From: CAZEHS01 sp964649745
Lineage (GTDB): Bacteria; Bacillota; Clostridia; Peptostreptococcales; Acidaminobacteraceae
Direction: 5' to 3'
NCBI GenBank assembly: GCA_964649745.1
Contig: CAZYQI010000040.1
Location: 1 to 26,177 of the forward strand
Length of the DNA: 26,177 bases
Shown here: positions 14,703 to 21,172 of the stretch, in pieces
Numbering within the stretch: the first letter of the stretch is position 1
Layout: the number at the start of each line of letters is the position of its first letter
Notes under the pieces: generated by a model
Database searches by the model: none
Seen by the model: the letters and a program-made list of their open reading frames with translations, nothing else
Told to the model about the DNA's origin: nothing
Program-made: the position numbers and the translations under genes

Positions 14703-14930
14703 GTGGCTAAAGCAAAAGGGAATGTCATCATCGACGAGGACAAATGTAAGGGCTGCGGGCTCTGTGCAACCGCCTGTCCGGTAAGCATCGTCATCTATGA
14801 CAAAAGCAGGATCAATGCCAAGGGATATCATCCTGTAGCGATTTCCGATATGGAAAAGTGCATCGGCTGTGCAAACTGCGCCACAATGTGTCCGGACAGC
14901 GTTCTGACCATTGAGCGTGAAATGGTCTAG
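14703..14930 (+). CDS. vorD: 2-oxoacid:ferredoxin oxidoreductase, delta (4Fe-4S) subunit VorD
   Basis: A 75-aa ferredoxin-like subunit with two CxxCxxCxxxC(P) motifs: C15, C18, C21, C25 and C53, C56, C59, C63, each followed by Pro, which would bind two [4Fe-4S] clusters. It should pass electrons from the TPP/[4Fe-4S] core to free ferredoxin. The start is GTG 14703, with AGGAGG about 7 nt upstream. It sits just before the alpha subunit gene with an 18-bp gap, the usual D-B-A-C order of four-subunit Vor/Kor enzymes. Confidence 0.92.
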   Translation: MAKAKGNVIIDEDKCKGCGLCATACPVSIVIYDKSRINAKGYHPVAISDMEKCIGCANCATMCPDSVLTIEREMV

Positions 14931-14948
14931 GACAAGGGGGGAGAAACA

Positions 14949-16013
14949 ATGGCGAAGATTTTGATGAAAGGGAACGAAGCGATAGGTGCTGCGGCAATCA
15001 AAGCGGGGTGCCGCCACTTCTTCGGATATCCCATCACACCACAAAATGAAATTCCTGAGTATATGGCTAAGGAAATGCCAAAGGTTGGCGGCGTATTCCT
15101 CCAGGCAGAATCCGAAGTGGCTGCGATCAATATGATCTACGGCGCTGCCGGTGCAGGGGCAAGGGCGATGACGTCTTCATCCTCCTGCGGTATCGCATTG
15201 AAGCAGGAAGGCATCACCTATATTGCCGGGGCCGAGCTGCCCTGTGTTATTGTGAATATCTCCCGTGGGGGCCCAGGTCTTGGTGGTATTCAGCCTTCGC
15301 AGGCAGACTACAACCAAGCCACACGGGGGGGCGGAAACGGCGACTACCACCTATTGGTATACTCGCCGGCCAATCTTCAGGAAATGGTGGACATGGTTCA
15401 GGAAGCCTTTGATGCGGCGGATTACTACCGAAATCCCGTTATGGTTATGGGCGATGGCATGATCGGCCAGATGATGGAGCCGGTAGAATTCAGAGAAATC
15501 CCCAATGCCCGGCCGCTGAAGGAAAAAACCTGGGCGACGGTTGGCACCGGTGAAACTCGGAAACCCAACATCATCAACTCCCTGGCTCTGGACCCCCAGG
15601 AGCTGGAGAACCACAACGTGCATCTCCAGGCAAAGTATGATGAGATGAAGGAAAAAGAAGCCCGATATGAGCTTTACAATATGGAGAACGCCGAGATCGT
15701 TATGGTGGCATACGGCACCACCTCCCGTATCGTTAAGAACGCCATTGAGGATCTTAAAGCAGCGGGCATCAATGCGGGCCTTATCCGCCCAATGACCCTG
15801 TGGCCTTTCCCGGATCAGGCGTTTAAGGCAATCCCGTCAACCACTAAGGCGCTTTTGTCCGTTGAAATGTCCATGGGACAAATGATCGGTGACATCCGCC
15901 TTGCGGTAGAATGCAAGCTTCCCGTGGAGTTCTACGGCCGTTCCGGCGGTATGATCCCCACTCCGGAGGGGATTGTTGAGAAGGTTAAGTCAATGATGGG
16001 AGGTGCGAAATAA
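14949..16013 (+). CDS. vorB: 3-methyl-2-oxobutanoate (2-ketoisovalerate):ferredoxin oxidoreductase alpha subunit VorB
   Basis: A 354-aa subunit with the pyrimidine-binding region of the TPP enzyme at the N terminus (GCRHFFGYPITPQNEIPEY, then the Glu in FLQAESEVAAINM). It also has the family segments ISRGGPGLGGIQPSQADY and PVMVMGDGMIGQMMEPVEF, and a C-terminal transketolase-like domain (about 230-354, VMVAYGTTSRIVKNAI). Overall wording is that of VorB rather than KorA or PorA. An oddity is MTSSSSCGIALKQEG: most homologues I know have Pro where Cys stands. The stop overlaps the start of the beta gene by 1 bp (TAATG), so translation is coupled. Substrate is assigned from similarity and from ptb/buk in the same operon; 2-oxoglutarate cannot be fully excluded. 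Confidence 0.9.
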   Translation: MAKILMKGNEAIGAAAIKAGCRHFFGYPITPQNEIPEYMAKEMPKVGGVFLQAESEVAAINMIYGAAGAGARAMTSSSSCGIALKQEGITYIAGAELPCVIVNISRGGPGLGGIQPSQADYNQATRGGGNGDYHLLVYSPANLQEMVDMVQEAFDAADYYRNPVMVMGDGMIGQMMEPVEFREIPNARPLKEKTWATVGTGETRKPNIINSLALDPQELENHNVHLQAKYDEMKEKEARYELYNMENAEIVMVAYGTTSRIVKNAIEDLKAAGINAGLIRPMTLWPFPDQAFKAIPSTTKALLSVEMSMGQMIGDIRLAVECKLPVEFYGRSGGMIPTPEGIVEKVKSMMGGAK

Positions 16014-16750
16014 TGGCGGTTGTATTCCAAAAAACAAAAGGCCTGACGGACAAGCAGTTCCACTACTGCCCGGGCTGTACCCATGGCATTATCCACCGGA
16101 TCACAGGTGAAGTGTTGGAAGAGCTGGGTGTATTGGGCAAAACAATAGGTGTGGCACCTGTAGGATGCTCCGTGCTGGCATATGAATACTTCAACGTCGA
16201 TATGCAGGAAGCGGGCCATGGCCGTGCTCCCGCTGTTGCTACCGGCATCAAACGGGTGCATCCGGATAAGGTGGTTTTCACCTATCAGGGAGACGGGGAT
16301 CTGGCCTCCATCGGTACGGCTGAGATTGTTCATGCCGCACACCGGGGTGAAAAAATCACAACCATCTTTGTAAACAATGCCATCTACGGCATGACGGGGG
16401 GCCAAATGGCGCCTACAACCCTTATCGGTCAGAAGGCGACGACGGCTCCTTACGGACGTACCGTTGAGCATTCCGGTATGCCCCTCCGTGTGGCGGAGAT
16501 GATGGCAACCATTGAAAGTGCGGTGTTTGTCGAGCGTGTTTCCGTGGACACCCCTGCCAATGTAAGAAAAGCCAAGGCGGCCATCAAGAAGGCCTTCGAG
16601 ATCCAAATCGAGGGGAAGGGCTTCGGTATCGTGGAGGTGCTTTCCACATGCCCGACCAACTGGGGAATGACCCCGGTGGATTCGCTTAAATGGCTGCGGG
16701 ACAATATGATGCCCTACTATCCAATGGGCAACTTCAAAAAACCGGAATAG
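16013..16750 (+). CDS. vorA: 2-oxoacid:ferredoxin oxidoreductase beta (TPP-binding) subunit VorA
   Basis: A 245-aa subunit holding thiamine diphosphate and a [4Fe-4S] cluster. The TPP motif begins at GDGD (about 93-96) and ends with the NN of TTIFVNNAIYGMTGGQ. Likely cluster ligands are C19 and C22 (HYCPGCTHG), C52 (PVGCS) and a late Cys in LSTCPTNWG. ATG 16013 overlaps the vorB stop. GQMAPTT is the conserved segment following the TPP site. It forms the catalytic core with VorB. Confidence 0.92.
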   Translation: MAVVFQKTKGLTDKQFHYCPGCTHGIIHRITGEVLEELGVLGKTIGVAPVGCSVLAYEYFNVDMQEAGHGRAPAVATGIKRVHPDKVVFTYQGDGDLASIGTAEIVHAAHRGEKITTIFVNNAIYGMTGGQMAPTTLIGQKATTAPYGRTVEHSGMPLRVAEMMATIESAVFVERVSVDTPANVRKAKAAIKKAFEIQIEGKGFGIVEVLSTCPTNWGMTPVDSLKWLRDNMMPYYPMGNFKKPE

Positions 16751-16762
16751 GAGGATCCATCG

Positions 16763-17311
16763 ATGCTAAATGAAAAAGTAATCTGTGCAGGCTTTGGTGG
16801 ACAAGGGGTTATGTCCATGGGACAGCTCCTCACCTATGCTGGAATGCTGGAGGGGAAACAGGTGTCCTGGCTGCCTTCCTATGGTCCTGAAATGCGGGGC
16901 GGAACAGCGAACTGCAACGTAATGATTTCCGACCATCCCATCGGATCCCCGGTAATTACAAAGGATGCCACTGCGGCCATCATCATGAATCTTCCCTCGC
17001 TGGACAAGTTTGAGGAATGTGTGGCTCCCGGCGGGATGGTGATCGTAAACAGCTCCCTGATTCCTAAAAAAGTAACCCGTCAGGACGTTAAAGCCTATTA
17101 TGTTCCGGCCAATGAAATCGCGTTGGAGCTTGGGAACGATAAAACCGCCAATATGGTCATTCTGGGCGCCTATCTGGCTCTGGCCAATCCGGTGGCCATC
17201 GAATCCATCCTGGAAGCCTTCAAGAAGGTTTTCGGGGAATCAAAAGCCCATCTGATCCCTCTCAATGAAAACGCACTGAGAAAAGGCGCGGCTTCCGTAC
17301 AGGGAAAGTAA
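16763..17311 (+). CDS. vorC: 2-oxoacid:ferredoxin oxidoreductase gamma subunit VorC
   Basis: A 182-aa subunit, the usual gamma length. It begins with ICAGFGGQGVMSMGQLL, the signature of the POR gamma domain, and has WLPSYGPEMRGGTANCNVMIS, which contacts CoA and the other subunits. The gene is 12 bp after vorA with GGAGG before the ATG and is the last gene of the operon, followed by a terminator at 17343. Confidence 0.93.
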   Translation: MLNEKVICAGFGGQGVMSMGQLLTYAGMLEGKQVSWLPSYGPEMRGGTANCNVMISDHPIGSPVITKDATAAIIMNLPSLDKFEECVAPGGMVIVNSSLIPKKVTRQDVKAYYVPANEIALELGNDKTANMVILGAYLALANPVAIESILEAFKKVFGESKAHLIPLNENALRKGAASVQGK

Positions 17312-17342
17312 GCGACTATCGAATACCCATAGAACCCTTTTG

Positions 17343-17373
17343 CTGCCGCAGCTTTTCGCGGCAGTTCTTTTTT
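17343..17373 (+). terminator. Terminator of the ptb-buk-vor operon
   Basis: The stem CTGCCGC (17343-17349) pairs with GCGGCAG (17358-17364) and is followed by TTCTTTTTT. It lies 31 bp after the vorC stop. Confidence 0.85.
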
Positions 17374-17392
17374 GGAAGCAAACAAGAAAAAT

Positions 17393-17451
17393 TTCAGTAT
17401 TCAAGAATAATAATGAATGGAATTGAAGAATACTGAAGCAAATCATTTAAT
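17393..17451 (+). promoter_or_regulatory. Candidate promoter and inverted repeat upstream of the second EamA exporter
   Basis: TTCAGTATTC (17393-17402) and its exact inverted copy GAATACTGAA (17428-17437) are 25 bp apart. TTGAAG (17423-17428), 17 bp, then TTTAAT (17446-17451) is a possible promoter, with the right repeat arm in its spacer. The same TTCAGTAT core lies in the spacer of the first EamA promoter (2612-2620). Confidence 0.4.
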
Positions 17452-17481
17452 ATAAAAGTAGTAAATAGATATGGAGGCTCA

Positions 17482-18378
17482 ATGACCAAACGTACCATGT
17501 ATCTGGCAGACGCATCGCTTCTGTTGGTTGCCCTTATATGGGGCAGCGGGTTTGTAGCAACCAAGACCACCTTGGTTGAAGTGACTCCTTACTATCTGAT
17601 GGCCTTTCGCTTTGCCATCGGAACGCTGCTGCTGGGGGTGTTTTTCTGGAAACGGATTGCAGCGGCGAAAAAGCAGGACATCATTGCGGGGTCCGTTATC
17701 GGCATATTCATGTTCAGCGCTTTTGCGGCTCAAACCATTGGCCTTCTCTACACCACGGCCAGCAAGCAGGCCTTCCTCACCGGCACCAATGTGGTGATTG
17801 TGCCGTTTCTGGCATGGGCACTGTACCGGAAAAAACCGGATGTGTACAGCTTTGCCGCCACCTTCGTGGCCCTGGGGGGCATAGCCCTCCTGACCCTGCA
17901 GGGAACCCTGGCCCTGGGACTTGGGGATGGACTCACTCTGCTCTGCGCCGTGCTGTTTGCGGGGCACATCGTTGCCATCGGCCATTTTGCCAAGGATCAG
18001 GATCCCATTGTCCTGGCGGCCATACAAATGGGCTTCACCACCGTATTCTCCTTTATCTTCGCAGCCTTCTTTGGGGAGCCCTGGCCGGTGCCCAACATGA
18101 CGAGCTCCGGATGGAGCGGCATCCTCTATATGGGTATCGCCAGCTCCTTTGTGGCCTTCACTGTTCAGAACGTGGCCCAGCGGTATACCACCTCCACCCA
18201 TGCGGCACTGATCCTTTGTCTGGAATCGGTATTCGGCACCCTGCTTTCCGTCTGGCTGTTGGGAGAAGAAATGACGGTGAAAATGATCATGGGGTGCGTG
18301 CTGATCATGGTTGCCATTGTAACGGCGGAAACCCGGTGGAATTTTCTTAAAAAGCGAAAACCAAGCAATGCCGCTTAG
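17482..18378 (+). CDS. EamA/DMT-superfamily transporter (second copy)
   Basis: A 298-aa, 10-segment membrane protein. The N terminus ADASLLLVALIWGSGFVATK has the EamA WGSxF motif; repeat 2 begins near residue 150 (GDGLTLLCAVLFAGHIVAIG). The C terminus ends with a basic tail (KKRKPSNAA) that should face the cytoplasm. Substrate is unknown; exporters of amino acids or fermentation intermediates belong here. GGAGG precedes ATG 17482. It is only distantly similar to the exporter at 1656-2570 and is flanked by its own promoter and terminator, so it is not part of the vor operon. Confidence 0.88.
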   Translation: MTKRTMYLADASLLLVALIWGSGFVATKTTLVEVTPYYLMAFRFAIGTLLLGVFFWKRIAAAKKQDIIAGSVIGIFMFSAFAAQTIGLLYTTASKQAFLTGTNVVIVPFLAWALYRKKPDVYSFAATFVALGGIALLTLQGTLALGLGDGLTLLCAVLFAGHIVAIGHFAKDQDPIVLAAIQMGFTTVFSFIFAAFFGEPWPVPNMTSSGWSGILYMGIASSFVAFTVQNVAQRYTTSTHAALILCLESVFGTLLSVWLLGEEMTVKMIMGCVLIMVAIVTAETRWNFLKKRKPSNAA

Positions 18379-18388
18379 AGAAGGGAAG

Positions 18389-18419
18389 GCCCTGCATCAT
18401 TTGCAGGGCTTATTTTTTT
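18389..18419 (+). terminator. Terminator of the second EamA exporter
   Basis: The stem GCCCTGCA (18389-18396) pairs with TGCAGGGC (18402-18409) and is followed by TTATTTTTTTA. Confidence 0.9.
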
Positions 18420-18461
18420 ATGATAAAATTGATTGGCTCGGAGTATAAAAATTACTGATAA

Positions 18462-18897
18462 AACCCTTTGCCGCAGACCACCATGTCCCTTTGGGAAACC
18501 AACGGCCATGAAAATGGTAACGAGTGGCAGTGACTCCATCCCCCTCTTGAGGGAGGTCACGCGCAAAGGCCTTTGATTTTTAGGGTAGATGCCACAGATG
18601 AAGACCGATGAAGGCAGATGCGGTGGCTTGACCTCCCTCTTGAGGGAGGTGGCACCGAAGGTGACGGTGGGAGTTGTTACTCGCTTACTCCCCCTGTCAC
18701 TCCGTGACATCCCCCTCAAGAGGGAGACGAGTCATGATGCAAACCCATTGCCCTTCATACGACTCCCAATCGTTCTACCTCATCCTCATTTCATGAATTT
18801 GTGAGAACGAAATGGGATCTGCACCCGCTCGACTAAGCTTCAGTATTTACTGAAGAAAAGGCTCGCTTCGTCCGCCGTCATTTGCGGCAAAAGGGTT
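18462..18897. repeat. About 435-bp repeat-rich spacer bounded by inverted repeats
   Basis: The ends AACCCTTTGCCGCA (18462-18475) and TGCGGCAAAAGGGTT (18883-18897) are inverted copies with one inserted base. Inside are CCCTCTTGAGGGAGG (18542-18556), CTCCCTCTTGAGGGAGGT (18633-18650) and CCCCCTCAAGAGGGAG (18711-18726), forming a large hairpin-prone block with GTCACTCCGTGAC (18696-18708). A GCCACAGATGAAGACCGATG stretch (18591-18610) resembles the element at 24551. At 18840-18855 there is TTCAGTATTTACTGAA. No coding potential is apparent. It looks like one or more small non-autonomous repeat elements; copy number is not testable here. Confidence 0.65.
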
Positions 18898-18934
18898 AAG
18901 GTTGATTTTATTTCTTTTCAATACAGGAGGAACC

Positions 18935-20278
18935 ATGGGAAAATTATTTGGAACGGACGGCGTCCGCGGGGAAGCGAATCGTGGGCTTACACCGATGCTG
19001 GCATATCAATTGGGAAGGTTTGGGGCCCATGTTCTGACAGAGGGGACCCATAAGGCGCGGATTCTGATAGGCATGGATACCCGGATTTCCGGCGATATGC
19101 TGGAACATGCCCTGGTGGCGGGAATCCTTTCCGCCGGTTGCGACGCTATCTGTCTGGGGGTCACCACCACTCCGGCAGTGGCCTATCTTACCCGTTATTA
19201 CAAGGCAGATGCGGGGGTCATGATCTCGGCATCCCATAATCCCGCCCGGGATAACGGCATCAAATTTTTCAACAGCAAGGGGCTTAAGCTCTCCGACGCG
19301 GTGGAGGATCAGATTGAAGATTTCATCCTCAATGATAAGGACCTCCCCGTTGTCCCATCGGGCACAGAGGTGGGCCGCTGTGAAAAACACAGGGAAGGTA
19401 ACCGGATATACAGCGAGTTCCTTAAAACAACCATACAGGGAGATCTTAGCGGTCTGAAGATCGCCATGGACTGTGCCAATGGTGCGGCGTTCGAAATCGC
19501 TCCCAGTCTTTTCAGAGAATTGGGAGCTGAAGTGACCATAACCAATAACCATCCCGATGGGCTGAACATCAATAACGATTGCGGCTCCACCCATCCGGAC
19601 AAAGTGGCCCGCCTTACCAATGAAGTGGGTGCCCATCTGGGCCTGGCCTTCGACGGGGATGCCGACCGGCTGATTGCTGCCGATGAAAACGGCCGTGTTA
19701 TCGACGGCGACCGGATGATGCTGATCTGCGGTATGGATATGAAGAATGCCGGTCTTCTCAAGGGAGATACCATTGTAACGACCGTTATGAGCAATATCGG
19801 GCTGGACATGGCAGCCAGGGCGAACGGCATCAAGACCTTCCCAACCAAGGTGGGAGACCGCTATGTGCTGGAGGCCATGCTTCGGGACAGCTATAGTCTT
19901 GGCGGCGAGCAGAGCGGCCACATCATCTTCCTGGATCACAACACCACCGGTGACGGCATCCTGTCGGCGCTGCAGCTGGCTACGATTATCAAGAAAACCG
20001 GCAGATCCCTTTCGGAGCTGGCCGATGAGATGACTCAGTACCCTCAGATCCTGCTGAATGCCAAGGTGCGCGGCGCCGACAAGAACGCGTATATGGAAGA
20101 CGCAGTCATATCCGGCCGCATCCGAGAGATTGAGGCGGCCATGCACGGTGAAGGCCGCGTACTGATAAGACCCTCCGGCACAGAGCCCCTGGTCCGCGTT
20201 ATGCTGGAAGGCAAGGATCAGGATCAGTTGAAAAGCTATGCCAGCGAACTGGTGAGCTTGATTGAGGAGAGACTGTAA
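18935..20278 (+). CDS. glmM: Phosphoglucosamine mutase GlmM
   Basis: A 447-aa enzyme that interconverts glucosamine 6-phosphate and glucosamine 1-phosphate for peptidoglycan synthesis. Features in order are KLFGTDGVRGEAN, the phospho-serine loop MISASHNP (S100), the Mg-binding FDGDADR (about 239-245), GGEQSGHIIF, and the phosphate-binding RPSGTEPLVRVM near the end. AGGAGG precedes ATG 18935; the longer frame from 18902 is not needed. GlmM normally follows cdaA-cdaR and interacts with CdaA to restrain c-di-AMP synthesis. Here 10.5 kb of catabolic genes separate them, so glmM must have its own promoter, which I could not place with confidence in the repeat-rich upstream region. Its stop overlaps the next gene (TAATG). 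Confidence 0.96.
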   Translation: MGKLFGTDGVRGEANRGLTPMLAYQLGRFGAHVLTEGTHKARILIGMDTRISGDMLEHALVAGILSAGCDAICLGVTTTPAVAYLTRYYKADAGVMISASHNPARDNGIKFFNSKGLKLSDAVEDQIEDFILNDKDLPVVPSGTEVGRCEKHREGNRIYSEFLKTTIQGDLSGLKIAMDCANGAAFEIAPSLFRELGAEVTITNNHPDGLNINNDCGSTHPDKVARLTNEVGAHLGLAFDGDADRLIAADENGRVIDGDRMMLICGMDMKNAGLLKGDTIVTTVMSNIGLDMAARANGIKTFPTKVGDRYVLEAMLRDSYSLGGEQSGHIIFLDHNTTGDGILSALQLATIIKKTGRSLSELADEMTQYPQILLNAKVRGADKNAYMEDAVISGRIREIEAAMHGEGRVLIRPSGTEPLVRVMLEGKDQDQLKSYASELVSLIEERL

Positions 20279-21069
20279 TGTTCACCATAGGAATTGATTC
20301 AGGTTCAGTTGCAACAAAAGGGGTTCTTTACGACGGAAAAGCTGTTGTGGACCGTATCCTTATTCCTACGGGCTGGAGCCCCAGGGACAGCGCCCGGGAA
20401 GCCCTGGACATGCTGCTTACCCGGAATGGATTAACGGAGGTGGCATTTGTGGTGGGCACCGGCTATGGCCGCATCACCATGGATTTCGCCAATAAGCTGG
20501 TAACAGAGATCACCTGCCATGCCAAGGGGATTCATACCTTAAACCCGCAGATCAGAGCCCTGGTGGATATCGGGGGACAGGATTCCAAGGTCATCGCCAT
20601 GGACGCGGAGGGGGCGGTGAAGGAGTTCATGATGAACGACAAATGCGCCGCCGGAACAGGCCGGTTCCTTCAGAACACCCTGCATCATTTAGGAGAGGAT
20701 ATCAGCCGTCTGGATGTACTGGCAGACAATGCAGCTCCCCAAAAGATCACCAGCATGTGCACAGTCTTTGCGGAAAGTGAGATTGTTTCGTTGCTGGCCA
20801 AGGGGATCGAAAAATCCAGCATTGCCGCAGGAATTGTAGATTCGGTCACCGAACGGGTACTGGGGTTGTTAGGCCGTGTTCGGATCGACGGGGATGTGGC
20901 CTTTACCGGAGGCGTGTCCAATTCAGCGGCGGTATGCCATTCCTTGGAGAAACGGCTGGGCAAGCCCTTGTACCGGCCGGAGTCGGCTCAGTATATCGGG
21001 GCCATGGGAGCGGCTGTCCTGGGGTGGAGAGAGGTTTCGGCAGAGGCTCCTGCCTTCGGAACGGCATAG
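20278..21069 (+). CDS. 2-hydroxyacyl-CoA dehydratase-type activator ATPase (YjiL/HgdC-like)
   Basis: A 263-aa ASKHA ATPase. It has phosphate-binding GIDSGSVATKGVL (about residues 5-17), DIGGQDSKVI (about 97-106), and the two cysteines that bind the [4Fe-4S] cluster between dimer halves, C123 (NDKCAAGTGRF) and C161 (SMCTVFAESEI). GGVSNSAAV is the adenosine motif. Such activators use ATP to drive very-low-potential electrons from ferredoxin into a dehydratase or a double-cubane protein. ATG 20278 shares a base with the glmM stop, an unusual partner. No dehydratase is adjacent; the YjiM-type protein at 24774-25925 is the likely electron acceptor (inference). Confidence 0.9.
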   Translation: MFTIGIDSGSVATKGVLYDGKAVVDRILIPTGWSPRDSAREALDMLLTRNGLTEVAFVVGTGYGRITMDFANKLVTEITCHAKGIHTLNPQIRALVDIGGQDSKVIAMDAEGAVKEFMMNDKCAAGTGRFLQNTLHHLGEDISRLDVLADNAAPQKITSMCTVFAESEIVSLLAKGIEKSSIAAGIVDSVTERVLGLLGRVRIDGDVAFTGGVSNSAAVCHSLEKRLGKPLYRPESAQYIGAMGAAVLGWREVSAEAPAFGTA

Positions 21070-21103
21070 CCGGGGTGGTTAATCGCAAATAAGCAATAGC
21101 TTG

Positions 21104-21130
21104 CCCTGATCGTTGTGATTGGGGTTTTTT
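21104..21130 (+). terminator. Probable terminator after the activator ATPase gene
   Basis: CCCTGATC (21104-21111) can pair with GATTGGGG (21117-21124), counting G-U pairs, and is followed by TTTTTT. It is a weaker stem than others here and may allow read-through into the regulator at 21173. Confidence 0.6.
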
Positions 21131-21172
21131 AATAGGATGGGCCCAGAGCCCGAACTGGCGGAAGGTGTAACG

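Noticed and set aside
18633..18726. CRISPR-like repeats (recurring CCCTC..GAGGG units)
   Set aside because: Units are inverted and irregularly spaced without unique spacers of even size, and no cas gene is present.
18944..20146. 400-aa open frame antisense to glmM
   Set aside because: It lies wholly opposite glmM, has no ribosome site or family motif, and its length is explained by the codon pattern of the sense gene.
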